Notes under the pieces: generated by a model | Databases searched by the model: none | The model's input: the letters and a program-made list of their open reading frames with translations, nothing else | What the model was told of the DNA's origin: nothing | Position numbers and translations under genes: made by a program | Source of the DNA: Fodinibacter sp963834965 | Lineage (GTDB): Bacteria > Actinomycetota > Actinomycetes > Actinomycetales > Dermatophilaceae | Reading direction: 5' to 3' | DNA length: 64,000 nucleotides | NCBI GenBank assembly: GCA_963834965.1 | Contig: CAWIEI010000013.1 | Location: 78,423-142,422, forward strand | Part shown: positions 18,525 to 30,523 of the stretch, in pieces | Position numbering within the stretch: the first letter of the stretch is position 1 | Layout of the letters: each line of letters starts with the position of its first letter

Positions 18525-18594
18525 TCGTGCGGTTTACACACGGTTCTCGCCGACGAAGTCCTGCGAGAACCGTGTGTAAACCGCACGAAGTCGG
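18525..18594. repeat. Dispersed palindrome family A, copy 2
   Basis: A perfect 25-bp stem (18526-18550 with 18563-18587) surrounds a 12-base loop, followed by AAGTCGG as in copy 1 at 212-287. It lies 37 bp past the stop of the MerR gene and about 225 bp upstream of the exported repeat protein, in an otherwise empty 330-bp gap (18301-18630). Confidence 0.9.
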
Positions 18595-18630
18595 GAGGGA
18601 CTGGGACGCTCAGGCGGCGAGGATGCCGGG

Positions 18631-19426
18631 TCAGGCGCCGCCGTCGTGCCGGTCGGCGTTGGCGTGGATGGCGTCGTGCACGTACGCCGGCGAGCCCAGG
18701 CTCGAGGTCCTCGTAGGTCTTCGTGAACCGCGGGTCGGCGACGTACATGTCGGCCAGCCCCCGGTGGAAGCCGAAGTCACAGTCGTAGAACCACCGCTCG
18801 ATGTGCGCGCGGTGCGCCTCGGCGGCATCCATCGCCTCGACCGAGGTCGCCGGGGCACCCGACTGCAACGCGGCCACGAAGGCGGCGTTCACGGCATCCG
18901 TCTCGGCCTTGATCTGCTCGAAGTCGGCCTTGGTGTAGTTCTTCGTGCGCCGGGCCGACTGCTTCCACGCGTCGGTCTCGCCCCAGCGCTCCTGCGCCTC
19001 GGCCTGGTACTCCTCGCTGTAGCCCTCCCCGAACAGCTCCTTGAGCTCGTCGGTGGTGGCGGGTCGTTGTTCCATCTCTCTCTCCAGTGCTCGGTCGATG
19101 GCCGTGACGAGCTGCTCGAGCTCGCCCAGCCGGGTCGTGACCGCGTCGCGCTGGCGGCGCAGGTGCTCCTCCGCCGTCCCCTCGCCGTCGAGCAGGGCCC
19201 GCACCTCGGGAAGGGGCAGGCCGAGCCGGCGGTAGGTGACGACGGTGGCGAGCCGGGCCAGGTCGGCATCCGTGTAGAGGCGGTACCCCGCGGGGGTGCG
19301 CGCGCTCGGCACGACGAGGCCCTCGGCGTCGTAGTGGTGCAGCGTGCGCACCGTGACGCCGAAGGACTCGGCCACCTGGCCGACGGTGAGCTCCACCTGT
19401 GCAGTGTGCTGGCTCGTCGCGGTCAT
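18631..19426 (-). CDS. MerR-family regulator with TipAS ligand domain (one frameshift)
   Basis: From ATG 19426 (MTATSQHTAQVELTVGQVAE) the winged helix is VAESFGVTVRTLHHYDAEGL followed by RTPAGYRLYTDADLARL, typical of MerR. A coiled-coil dimer helix and then a TipAS domain follow (EELFGEGYSEEYQAEAQ-like, ERWFYDCDFGFHRGLADMYV). TipA-type proteins bind thiopeptides or other bulky drugs through TipAS and activate their own promoter and efflux genes. A frame break near 18695 separates DLEPG from the last 20 residues (SPAYVHDAIHANADRHDGGA). Full length is about 265 residues. No MerR-type spaced promoter was sought in detail upstream. Confidence 0.88.
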
Positions 19427-19476
19427 GTCACCACCGTGCCGCCTCACGTCGCGTGAGGGTCAAGCCGGATGCCGGG

Positions 19477-19926
19477 TCAGGACTTGGGTGCCTCGAACCA
19501 GTTCGCGAGACCGCTGGCCAGGCCCAGGTCGCCGCGCGCCTTGACCTTGCCCATCATGAACATCATCGCCGGGTTGCCGGTGCCGGTGATCAGCTTGAGG
19601 AACTCGGCCGGGCCGAGCATCAGCGACAGGTCGGGAGCCTCGCCGGCGCCCTTCTCGACGGTGCAGGTGCCCTGGTCGACGAGCACGCCGTAGGTGTCGC
19701 TGGTGTCACCCGGGCCGCCGGTCACCCGGAAGTCGATGCGCGCCGTGCGGTCGCCGGCCTTGTCGGGGCGGAACTGGTGCGGGAACCGCGCGAAGATCGC
19801 GTCGAGCAGCGGGCCGCGGTGCTCGCCGGCGAAGTCGTCGCGGATCTCGGCGTCGGACGTGCTCTTGATCAGGGCGACGAACTCGGCCGACGACATCGTC
19901 TCGAGCAGCTCGGGGTGCAGTGCCAT
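19477..19926 (-). CDS. SCP2 sterol-transfer family protein
   Basis: The 149-residue protein (MALHPELLETMSSAEFVALI) matches the SCP2/sterol carrier fold: DFRVTGGPGDTSDTYGVLVD, CTVEKGAGEAPDLSLMLGPA, then EFLKLITGTGNPAMMFMMGK and ARGDLGLASGLANWF. SCP2 domains hold a hydrophobic ligand such as a fatty acyl chain; in actinobacteria stand-alone copies have no defined partner. ATG 19926 is chosen over upstream in-frame starts because the family core begins there. Intact. It is divergent to no gene and lies between the MerR and glycosyltransferase genes on the same strand, with gaps of 50 and 97 bp. Confidence 0.88.
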   Translation of the reverse strand: MALHPELLETMSSAEFVALIKSTSDAEIRDDFAGEHRGPLLDAIFARFPHQFRPDKAGDRTARIDFRVTGGPGDTSDTYGVLVDQGTCTVEKGAGEAPDLSLMLGPAEFLKLITGTGNPAMMFMMGKVKARGDLGLASGLANWFEAPKS

Positions 19927-20023
19927 GCGGGCTCCCGGGAGGTGGCCGGGCCCCCATGGCCCGGACGGTCCCCCGAACCTACGCGTGGGTAACCACCCGG
20001 GCAAGGAGAACGCGCCGGTCGCC

Positions 20024-21358
20024 TCAGCGGGCGTGCGCCGGCACGACCGGCTCGGTCACCGGCGCGCCGGTCGCGGCCAGCCGCTCGAGCAGGTCGGCGC
20101 CCTCCTCGGCCGCGTCGTGGCGCCGCAGCTCGGCGCCGATCCGCCCGGCCGCGGCGCGGTACCGCGGGTCGTGCAGGGCGCTGCGCACCGCCCGGCGCAC
20201 CCGGAGGCGGCCTGGGCGACGTCGACCGGATCCGCACCCCCGCACCGCTCCAGCGCACCCGGGCCCCGATCTCGGCCTTCTCCTCGGTCGACCCGGCCTG
20301 CACGAGCGGCACCCCGTGGTGCAGGGCCGTGGTCACGCCCGTGTAGCCGCCGTTGGTCACGCAGAGGTCGACGTGCGGCAGCAGCAGGTCGTAGGGGATG
20401 AAGGGGCTCACCCGCACGTTGGCCGGCAGCGCCCCGCCGAACCTCGACTCCAGCTCGGCGCGCGGCACCCCGCCGGTGGTGACGACCACGAGCACGTCGT
20501 CGTGCTCGAGGGCGCGCAGGGTCGGCACCACGAGCTCGCGCATGTCGGGCCGGATGCTGCCCTGGGTCACGTGCACGACGGGCCGGGTCGAGGTGCGCAC
20601 CTCGTCCCACCACGGCGGCGGCGCCCACGCGGCCGGCGGGTCCGGCCGCAGGGCCCCACCCAGTGCACCGTGTCCGGCAGGTCGGCCACCGGGTACTCGA
20701 ACGACGGCGTGCAGCGCCTGCAGGTGCAGCATCGGCGAGACCGCGGACTCGAGCACGTCGCGGCCGTCGGGAGCGAGCCCCAGCGAGGCGCGCAGCCGGT
20801 CGTGCCGCTCCTGCGCCCGCGCGAAGATCCACCGCCGCGACGCCTCGCGCACGGCGTGGTTGCGCAGCCGCGACACCGGTCCGCGCATCGGCAGCAGCCC
20901 CGGCCCGAAGGCGGGGGTCGTGCCGTGGGCGCGGGCGAGGGGCCCGTCGCCGAACGTCGCGGCCGGGATGCCGCGCGACTCGGCGAGCAGCCCGACGCCG
21001 TAGCTCAGCCCGTCGCTCAGCACGGCGTCGACCCGCGTGCTGCTCGAGCACCGGCTCGAGGTCGGCGACCCGGTGCGGCCCCTCGCCGACGAACAGCTCG
21101 GCATAGGCCCAGCCGATGGCCCGTGGGCCGCGCAGCCGGGCGAGCTCGGGGAACTCCTCGAGCAGCCGCTCGCCGTCGTAGTCACGAGTGGCCCCGAAGG
21201 GCACCGGCGTCGCGCCCACGGCCGCGATGCCCTCGTGGAACCGCCGGCTCGCGAACCACAGCACCTCGTGGCCCCGGCGCGACCAGCCGTGCCGCGATCG
21301 GCAGCGGGTTGCGACTGTGCGCGGGCACGGGGACCGTGGCGAACAGGAAGCGGGACAT
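20024..21358 (-). CDS. UGT/MGT-family glycosyltransferase (GT1), frameshifted
   Basis: From ATG 21358 the N-domain reads MSRFLFATVPVPAHSRNPLP, the opening of nucleotide-sugar-dependent GT1 enzymes, with the acceptor-side region FASRRFHEGIAAVGATPVPF. The C-domain has the donor signature in LLPHVDLCVTNGGYTGVTTA followed by HHGVPLVQAGSTEEKAE, in which the His and the final Glu bind the UDP-sugar. VHVTQGSIRPD precedes it. Family members glycosylate macrolides, terpenoids or lipids; the acceptor cannot be told. Frame breaks lie near 21040, 20690 and 20215. The C-terminus is DLLERLAATGAPVTEPVVPA. It is on the same strand as the SCP2 gene, but cofunction is not shown. Confidence 0.85.
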
Positions 21359-21433
21359 CACAGGAGTACTCCTGCCGGGGCGGACGCTTCCCAGAACCTA
21401 CCCGGTCAGCCTCCGTCGTCGGCAGGCGGCCGG

Positions 21434-23298
21434 TCACAGGAAGCCCTGCCAGCCGGTGGCGATGGTGACGCCCGCGCTGACACTGCCGGTGCCGGTGCCT
21501 CGGTAGAGGCGCAGCTCGCCGCCCATGGTGATGCCGCCGAGGTCGGCCTTGCCGTCGCCGGACAGGTCGCGCAGCGGGAGCAGCGCGCCCATCGACTGCC
21601 AGCCCGAGCCGATCTGGCGGCGGGCGGTGACGCCACCCTTGCCGTTGCCCGGGTAGAGCCAGAGCCGGCCGGCGCGTGTCGACGGCGACGATGTCGTTGC
21701 GCCGGTCGCCGGTGAGGTCACCGGCCGAGACGACCGAGAGCATCGACCCCCATCCGGTGCCGATCCGGTGGCAGCGAGCAAGCGACGCCGCGGGAGGTCT
21801 GGGGGTAGAGCATCAGGTCACCGGCCGAGTTCATCGCGATGACGTCGGGGTAGCTGTCGGCGTTGAGCGAGTAACCCCCATCGACCCAGCGCATGCTCGA
21901 CCAGCCCCGTGAGCCCAGCAGCGTCCCGCCGCCGCCTCGGCTCAGGGCGAGGAGGTCGTCCTGCTGGCAGAGCGGCTGGCCGTCACCGAGGACGTAGGCG
22001 AGGTCGCCCGCGGCGAGCTGCTCACATCCGCCCTGGTTCGCCGGCAGGAAGGTGGTGGCCGCCCGTAGCTTCCCCGTCCCGGTGCCCGGGTAGGACAGGA
22101 CCGCCGGAGTCCGGGCCGACGCCGTACTGGCGCTGGGCCACCACATCGACCCGGCCGTCGCCGGTGACGTCGGCGATGCCGGTCACATTGCCCGACAGCA
22201 CCGGACGGGAGGTCTTGCCGTCGCCACCGGGCTGTCGCCCCAGGTGCTGTGCGCGGTGAGCGTGACGGTCTGGGTCACACCGTTGGGCAGTCCGGGCAGC
22301 TGCAGAGCACCCCGCTGGACAGGGCCGCCACGCTCACCTCGCGCACGATGCCGGCCGGTTGCACGGTGACGCGGTAGCCGGACAGGACCTTGGCGTCGGA
22401 GGCCGCAGCCGGGCGCACGAGGGTCAGCCGGCCCGGTCGCGGCAGCACCGTGACGCGCTGCGGGCCGGGAGCGAGGGTCACGTGGACGGCCGCGAAGTCG
22501 AGGGTGTGCGCGCCCTCCAGGCCGATGCGGAAGATCACCCCGGAGAGGTCGTAGGAGGCGCTGTTGCCGCGGGCGTCGGCCACATTGACGCTGTCGAGGT
22601 GCCAGCGACCTGGCAGATGGGAGCCGGGCCTGGAGGGTGCCCGTGGCGCTGGGCTTCGCGAGCGTTCCTGCCGTCAGAAGCTCGCCCGAGTCGTCGTTCT
22701 TCCAGTCCAGGCCGATGGACTGCACGGAGGACTGGGTGTCGGAGACGGCGAAGGCGACCGTCGTCGGGTCCTCGGCGCGGGTGGCCGCCGAGGTCATCGT
22801 CAGGGCGCTGAGGGCTGGTGGGCTGAGGTCGGTCGCCCCCGTCAGGTTGACCTGCTGGCGTCTTCAGGTCGAGCGCATGGGTTGTCGTCGCCGACACGGG
22901 AATGGTGCGGAACGTACCGTCGGGGTAGTAGATGGAGGAGTTGCCCGCGGCGTCCCAGAGGAGGACGAAGCGGATGCGGTAGGTGCCGTTGGCCCAGTCG
23001 GCTGCCACCGGCCTCGTGATGACCGACTTGCTGCCCGCCCCGGTCGACTCGACGTCGTAGTAGCGCCCGGACGACTCCTCGATGACGTTCACCCTGACCG
23101 AGGCGACCGCGACGTCGTCAGTGGCGTCGACCGTGGCCGTAAGGGTGCCCCCGGGAACGAGGGCCGCCGGCGACAGGGTCACCCCGTGCAGCACCGGGGC
23201 GTGGTGTCGACCGCGGCCGATGCGGCCGGCATCCCCGTGAGGGCGACGACCGCGGCTGCGGCTCCCGCGACGAGCGTGCCGACCAACCGTGAGGACAT
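21434..23298 (-). CDS. Secreted protein with Ig-like domains and C-terminal FG-GAP/VCBS repeats (many frameshifts)
   Basis: The signal peptide MSSRLVGTLVAGAAAAVVAL ends near ASAA. An Ig-like segment follows (TLTATVDATDDVAVASVRVN, then YRIRFVLLWDAAGNSS), and a second domain with ALTMTSAATRAEDPTTVAFA. After about 350 residues come FG-GAP blades: DVTGDGRVDVVA, NADSYPDVIAMNSAGDLMLY, AGDLTGDRRNDIVAV and RDLSGDGKADLGGITMGGEL, each with the calcium-loop DxxGDGxxD pattern. At least five frame breaks occur. Blade proteins of this type are extracellular binding or adhesion modules. No enzymatic domain is seen. The end is TIATGWQGFL. Confidence 0.8.
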
Positions 23299-23396
23299 CC
23301 GTACCTCCCTGTGCCCGGCGTCAGCTGACCGGGATCCTCGCCCCGGCCAGCCGCCGAGTGGCGCAAAGGTAACAGCGCTCACCGACGACGACCCAC

Positions 23397-23420
23397 ACCG
23401 TTGCGAGAACTCGCAACGGT
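23397..23420. terminator. Hairpin between topA and the FG-GAP gene
   Basis: ACCGTTGCG pairs with CGCAACGGT across AGAACT (9 bp, extendable to 11). It lies 19 bases past the topA stop on the minus strand and is a plausible topA terminator. The CGTTGCG core recurs in the hairpin at 28402-28436. Confidence 0.65.
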
Positions 23421-23438
23421 GCTGCCGACCGAGCGGGG

Positions 23439-26246
<2,808 letters not shown>

Positions 26247-26374
26247 GTTGTCTCACCGTGTCCGTTTCCGTCTCCCACGTGCAGCGGATTCGTCGCTGCG
26301 TCGACGTGGTGACGCGCATGACGGTAGCGCCCGGGTCGTGCTTTCGTGCAAACCGGGTGGTGGATGCCGTGTCG

Positions 26375-27274
26375 CTACAGCCCCAGCGCCCGGGCCGCGG
26401 CGGCCCGCATGACCTCCCGGTCGGGCTCCACACCGGTCCAGTGCCGCACCGCGAGGGCGCCCTGGCCGACCAGCATGCCGAGCCCGTCGAGGGTGCGCGC
26501 GCCGCGCGCCGCCGCCGCCCGCAGCAGGGCGGTGTGCGGCGGCGAGACGACCACGTCGGCGACCACGACCCCGGCGCGCAGGCTGTCCAGGTCGAGGTCG
26601 ACGAGGGCCTCGGCGTCGCCGAAGCCGACCGAGGTGGCGTTGACGACGACGTCGGTGCCCTCGGGCACGGCATACGTGCTGGTCCAGGGGACGAACGTGG
26701 CCGGCACGCCGGTGCCGTCGGTGACGACCCGGGCCAGCTCGGCGCCGCGGCGCTCGTTGCGGTTGACGATGACCACGGATGCCGCGCCGGCGAGCGCGGT
26801 CTCGACCGCCACCGCGCGGGCGGCGCCCCCGGCACCGAGCACGACGACGTGGATGCCGGCCGGGTCGACCACGGTGCGCAGCGACTCGACGAAGCCCTGC
26901 CCGTCGGTGTTGTGGCCGACCAGCTCCCCGTCGGTGGCCACCACGGTGTTGACCGCGCCGATCACCTCGGCGGAGGGTGCCAGGCCGTCGAGGTGGTCGA
27001 TGACGGCGACCTTGTGGGGCAGCGAGCAGTTGAAGCCGGCCCAGCCCATCGCGCGGGCGCCGGCCACGGCATCCGCGAGCCCGGCGGACGTCACCTCGCA
27101 GTTGAGGTAGCGGGCGTCGATGCCGTGGTGGCGGTAGGCCGCCTCGACCATGACGACGGTGGGGTTGCCGGCGGCCGGTGTGGAGAACGACCCGGTGTGG
27201 ATGCCGAGGAAGGTGGGCTCGCCGGGGCTGCTGTCGGGGGGTGTCGGGGGCACGGGTTCAGGCAACCACGCCAC
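26375..27274 (-). CDS. aroE: Shikimate dehydrogenase family protein
   Basis: It reduces 3-dehydroshikimate with NADPH in aromatic amino-acid synthesis. The shikimate-binding Ser pair lies in GIHTGSFSTPAAG, the catalytic Lys in NCSLPHKVAVIDHLDGL and the Asp in VGHNTDGQGFVESL. The dinucleotide-binding glycines are in VVVLGAGGAARAVAVET, followed by IVNRNERRG, whose basic residues fit NADP. The C-terminus is GLGMLVGQGALAVRHWTG, then a short helix. GTG 27274 and GTG 27253 are both possible starts and neither has a strong ribosome site. A quinate/shikimate or YdiB-type specificity cannot be excluded. Upstream lies a 60-bp tandem repeat. Intact. Confidence 0.85.
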   Translation of the reverse strand: MAWLPEPVPPTPPDSSPGEPTFLGIHTGSFSTPAAGNPTVVMVEAAYRHHGIDARYLNCEVTSAGLADAVAGARAMGWAGFNCSLPHKVAVIDHLDGLAPSAEVIGAVNTVVATDGELVGHNTDGQGFVESLRTVVDPAGIHVVVLGAGGAARAVAVETALAGAASVVIVNRNERRGAELARVVTDGTGVPATFVPWTSTYAVPEGTDVVVNATSVGFGDAEALVDLDLDSLRAGVVVADVVVSPPHTALLRAAAARGARTLDGLGMLVGQGALAVRHWTGVEPDREVMRAAAARALGL

Positions 27275-27358
27275 CGCCCCACCGTCGAGGGTTGTGCGCA
27301 GCCGGTGGTCGAGCCGGATCGCTGCTCGAGTCGTGGCCGGGGGCCGGTGGCGCCTGCG

Positions 27359-27530
27359 GTGATGCACCCCGCGCGGCCTGCGCGCCCCCTGCAGCACCGC
27401 ACCCGGCAACCCCCCTGGGTGATGCACCCCGCGCGGCCCGGCGCGCCCCCGCAGCACCGCGCCCGGCAACCCGCCCCGCGGTGATGCACCCCGCGCGGCC
27501 AGCGCGCCCCCTGCAGCACCGCACCGGATG
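27359..27530. repeat. Tandem 60-62 bp intergenic repeat, 2.8 copies
   Basis: Units begin with GTGATGCACCCCGCGCGGCC at 27359, 27419 and 27481 and continue CGCGCCCCC-GCAGCACCGC-CCGG. Copies differ at a few positions; the last one is shorter. The array lies between aroE and the DOPA-dioxygenase-family gene and has no plausible coding frame. Its reverse complement shares TGCATCACC with the 10.9-kb intergenic repeat. Confidence 0.85.
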
Positions 27531-27556
27531 ACCGCCGACTCGTGACGAGTGCGATA

Positions 27557-27574
27557 TAGTTGAAACGACAACTA
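27557..27574. promoter_or_regulatory. Operator-like inverted repeat at the ygiD-like promoter
   Basis: TAGTTG and CAACTA flank six bases (AAACGA). The left half overlaps a -10-like TATAGT at 27555-27560, and the site ends 18 bases before the ATG. AGTTG-N6-CAACT is the usual form of a MarR-family site, and this gene family is often paired with a MarR regulator, but no such gene is in this window. Confidence 0.55.
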
Positions 27575-27591
27575 ATCAGGGAGTGACCAGG

Positions 27592-28398
27592 ATGACCACC
27601 GCAACGCCGAGCACCGAGTCCCGCCAGCCCGTCGTCTACCTCAGCCACGGCGCTCCGCCGCTGGCCGACGACGCCACCTGGACGGCCGAGCTCGCGGCGT
27701 GGTCCGACGACCTGCCGCGCCCGAGCGCCATCCTCGTCGTGTCGGCGCACTGGGAGCTCGCCCCGATGGCGGTCTCCGCCACCACCGGTGACGTGCCGCT
27801 GCTCTACGACTTCTGGGGCTTCCCGCAGCGCTACTACGAGGTGACCTACGACGCGCCGGGCGCCCCCGAGCTCGCCCGCTCGGTGGCGGGGCTGCTGTCC
27901 GGTGCCGGCGAGACCCTGCACCAGGACCCCTCCCGCGGGCTCGACCACGGCGCCTACGTGCCGCTGAAGGAGATGTTCCCCGAGGCCGACGTGCCGGTGG
28001 TGCAGCTCTCGATGCCCACCCTCGACCCGCACCGGCTGTTCGCGCTCGGCGAGCGGCTCGCTCCGCTGCGCGACGAGAACGTGCTGATCCTCGGGTCGGG
28101 GTTCACCACGCACAACCTGGGCTGGTTCAACCCGAGTGCGCCGTCGGATGCCGCGCCGCCCACCCCGTCGGCCGAGTTCGACGCCTGGGCCGCCGAGACG
28201 GTCGGCCGGGGCGACGTCGACTCGGTGCTCGACTTCCTCGCCAAGGCGCCGGCCGCCCGCGAGGCGCACCCGCGCACCGAGCACTGGGCGCCCCTCTACG
28301 TGGCGCTGGGCGCCGCCTCGGCCGGTGGCGTCGACGCGACGAGCGTCATCGACGGCTTCTGGTTCGGCCTGAGCAAGCGCTCCTGGCAGTTCGCCTGA
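27592..28398 (+). CDS. LigB-family extradiol dioxygenase, 4,5-DOPA dioxygenase (YgiD) type
   Basis: The 268-residue enzyme belongs to the class III ring-opening dioxygenases. Metal-binding and catalytic residues are in VYLSHGAPPLADD, VVSAHWELAP, GLDHGAYVPLKEMFP and ILGSGFTTHNLGWF. The subfamily cleaves catechols such as DOPA; zinc or iron is used in different members. ATG 27592 is chosen because AGGGAG sits eight bases upstream; GTG 27583 is less likely. A palindromic operator lies just before the start, so it is probably an inducible single gene. A strong hairpin follows the stop at once. Intact. Confidence 0.9.
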   Translation: MTTATPSTESRQPVVYLSHGAPPLADDATWTAELAAWSDDLPRPSAILVVSAHWELAPMAVSATTGDVPLLYDFWGFPQRYYEVTYDAPGAPELARSVAGLLSGAGETLHQDPSRGLDHGAYVPLKEMFPEADVPVVQLSMPTLDPHRLFALGERLAPLRDENVLILGSGFTTHNLGWFNPSAPSDAAPPTPSAEFDAWAAETVGRGDVDSVLDFLAKAPAAREAHPRTEHWAPLYVALGAASAGGVDATSVIDGFWFGLSKRSWQFA

Positions 28399-28401
28399 CG
28401 G

Positions 28402-28436
28402 CGTTGCGGCTCAGCCGGTTCGGCTGAGCCGCAACG
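28402..28436. terminator. Bidirectional terminator hairpin between convergent genes
   Basis: A perfect 15-bp stem (CGTTGCGGCTCAGCC with its complement) has a 5-base loop. It starts four bases after the dioxygenase stop and ends five bases before the GH81 stop, so it can serve both convergent transcripts. No U-tract. Confidence 0.85.
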
Positions 28437-28440
28437 ATCC

Positions 28441-30504
28441 TCAGCGCTCCTGGGCCATCAGCCACGCCAGCAGGTAGGCCCGGCTGTTGCCGTCGTCGAC
28501 CCACTTGTCGTCGAGCTTCCGGGCCTGGTCGAGGGCGGCGCGAGCGTCGTCCTTGCCGGCCAGCGCGCCGTACATCAACAGGTAGTCACCGAACTGCTGG
28601 CCGTAGCCCTTCGCGGCCGTCGCCTCGCGGACCGCTGCCCGGATGCGCTCGGGGTCGCCCGCGAGGTAGGCCGGTGAGCTGGGCGTGGGGGGCAGCAGCA
28701 GGATGCCGAGCATGGCCGCCGGCTCGGGCGAGAACCACGTCGCGTAGTCGCGCTTGGCGCCCCAGGTGAGCGAGACGACCTCGTGGTCGAAGTTCGCCAG
28801 CGCGGGGTCGGCGCGGTCGGGTCGCAGCCCGTAGCGCACGGCGGAGTCCTGCTCGCCGGCCAGCATCCAGGTGGCCTGCGCCCGCAGCGGTGCGTTCTTC
28901 GTGGCGTCGGCCCAGAAGGTGAGCCCCACCCAGGCGTTGACCGCCTCGCTGGTGCTCTCCTGGTTGTTGCCGTCCGCGAAGGGCGAGGTGCCGCTGGCCC
29001 ACGAGTGGGCGGCATACGCGTCGAAGACCCGGCGGTCCGGCATCAGCGGTGACGAGCCCTGGCCGGCGATGTCGGCCGCGAGCAGGTCGATGACCGGTCG
29101 CCACTTCGCCGCGAGCTTCGGGTCGTCGGCGGCGAGCACGCCGGCGGCGTACAGGAAGTAGCCGTAGTGGAAGTGGTGGTCGTTGAACTCGTCGGAGCCG
29201 AACGACGGCGTGAGGCCGACGACGCCCTTGTTCTTCGCGTCGTAGACGAAGCAGGATGCCGGGCGCGTGTCGCAGCCGCGCGGCTCGGTCCAGCGGTCGA
29301 GCTCGGTGACCACGACCCCACGCACCGTGGCGGCCGCGTCCTTCAGGCCCAGCTGGGTCGCCAGGCGGTAGAGCTGGGTCGCGCGCTGGAGGGTCTTGCC
29401 ACCGAAGTAGGTGTCGGCGGGGAAGGGCGGCAGGTCGGCGACGTCCTTGCGCACCTGGGCGCTGAGCTCCTCGCGGTCCTGGTCCGACAGGCCGGACAGG
29501 TCGAGGTCGGCGGTGACCGGGCGCACGGGCGCCGACCAGGTCAGCGCCTCGCCCCGGCAGACCCGCAGCGTGCCGTGCACCGAGGGGAAGGTGCCCAGGT
29601 CGCAGGCGACGCCGTCGGCGAGGCCGGCGACCTGGTGGGGCATCGCCACGAAGAGCCGGGCCGGGCCGGAGGGCCCGGACCAGGTGAGCGAGGTCGTCGC
29701 CGACTTGGCGTCCACCCCGTGGGCCACCTGGCCGGAGGTGATCGGCGTGACGAGACCTGCCATGGTCTTCACGTCGCCGCCGTCGGGCACGGCGAACCAG
29801 GTGACCTGGCCACCCGCCTTCACCGACACGCTCTTGCCGTCGACGCTCGCGCCGTCGGTGACCGCGGCGTAGGACCGGTTCTCGACCGAGACCGCGAGGT
29901 CGGCACCGCTGGGTGCCGGCGTCATCCCGAGCCGGGTCTTCGCCACGGCCTGGAGGGTGACCGACGGGGTGCCCTGGGCGATCGTCACCCGGGCCAGCGC
30001 CGCACCGGAGGCGTCGCGCAGCTCGACCGTGACGCTGAGGTCGTCGGTGCGGGTCACCACACCGGACGTGACGCCGTCGACGGTGACCGAGACGTCGGTC
30101 GGGGCGGACCCCACGACGCCCTTGGCGCCGCTCTCGATGCGCGGCACGCCGAACGCGAAGCCGTTGTCCTTCAGGACGAACCCGAGCGGGAGAGGGAAGA
30201 CCGGCTGGGCCTTGGGCCCGAAGACGAGACCGGAGTACCAGCGGTTGGTGGGCGGAACCACGTCCTTGGCGAGGCGCTGCGTCGGCAGCTCCTTCGGCGT
30301 GCGCTGCACGAGGGCAGCGGCATCCTTCTTCACCGTGGCGGGGTCGAGCACCGGTGTGTCGGAGCGGCTCACGGGCAGCCCCTCGGCAACAGCGGTGTCC
30401 CCGACCGAACCCCCGGAGCGAGCCAGGGCGAACGCCCCGGCCGCCACGACGAGCACGGGGATGACGATGGCGGCCACGAGGCCGGCGCCGTGGGGGCGGC
30501 GCAC
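28441..30504 (-). CDS. GH81 endo-beta-1,3-glucanase, membrane-anchored
   Basis: The 687-residue protein has an N-terminal anchor (GLVAAIVIPVLVVAAGAFAL), then a beta-sandwich domain (PPTNRWYSGLVFGPKAQPVF, the typical GH81 opening) and an alpha/alpha barrel. Catalytic residues are expected in FGSDEFNDHHFHYGYFLY (acid Asp) and FADGNNQESTSEAVNAWVG (base Glu); both motifs are complete. GH81 enzymes cut beta-1,3-glucan by inversion, endo-wise. It is the last gene of an operon with an HlyD-like protein and a processive GT2, which suggests that it trims or releases the polymer made by that synthase, as glucanases do in cellulose and alginate systems. GTG 30504 is the likely start. Intact. Confidence 0.9.
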   Translation of the reverse strand: MRRPHGAGLVAAIVIPVLVVAAGAFALARSGGSVGDTAVAEGLPVSRSDTPVLDPATVKKDAAALVQRTPKELPTQRLAKDVVPPTNRWYSGLVFGPKAQPVFPLPLGFVLKDNGFAFGVPRIESGAKGVVGSAPTDVSVTVDGVTSGVVTRTDDLSVTVELRDASGAALARVTIAQGTPSVTLQAVAKTRLGMTPAPSGADLAVSVENRSYAAVTDGASVDGKSVSVKAGGQVTWFAVPDGGDVKTMAGLVTPITSGQVAHGVDAKSATTSLTWSGPSGPARLFVAMPHQVAGLADGVACDLGTFPSVHGTLRVCRGEALTWSAPVRPVTADLDLSGLSDQDREELSAQVRKDVADLPPFPADTYFGGKTLQRATQLYRLATQLGLKDAAATVRGVVVTELDRWTEPRGCDTRPASCFVYDAKNKGVVGLTPSFGSDEFNDHHFHYGYFLYAAGVLAADDPKLAAKWRPVIDLLAADIAGQGSSPLMPDRRVFDAYAAHSWASGTSPFADGNNQESTSEAVNAWVGLTFWADATKNAPLRAQATWMLAGEQDSAVRYGLRPDRADPALANFDHEVVSLTWGAKRDYATWFSPEPAAMLGILLLPPTPSSPAYLAGDPERIRAAVREATAAKGYGQQFGDYLLMYGALAGKDDARAALDQARKLDDKWVDDGNSRAYLLAWLMAQER

Positions 30505-30523
30505 CGGTTGAGGAGGCCCGCCA

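Noticed and set aside
27359..27530. Tandem repeat as a CRISPR array
   Set aside because: The whole 60-base unit is repeated, so there are no unique spacers.
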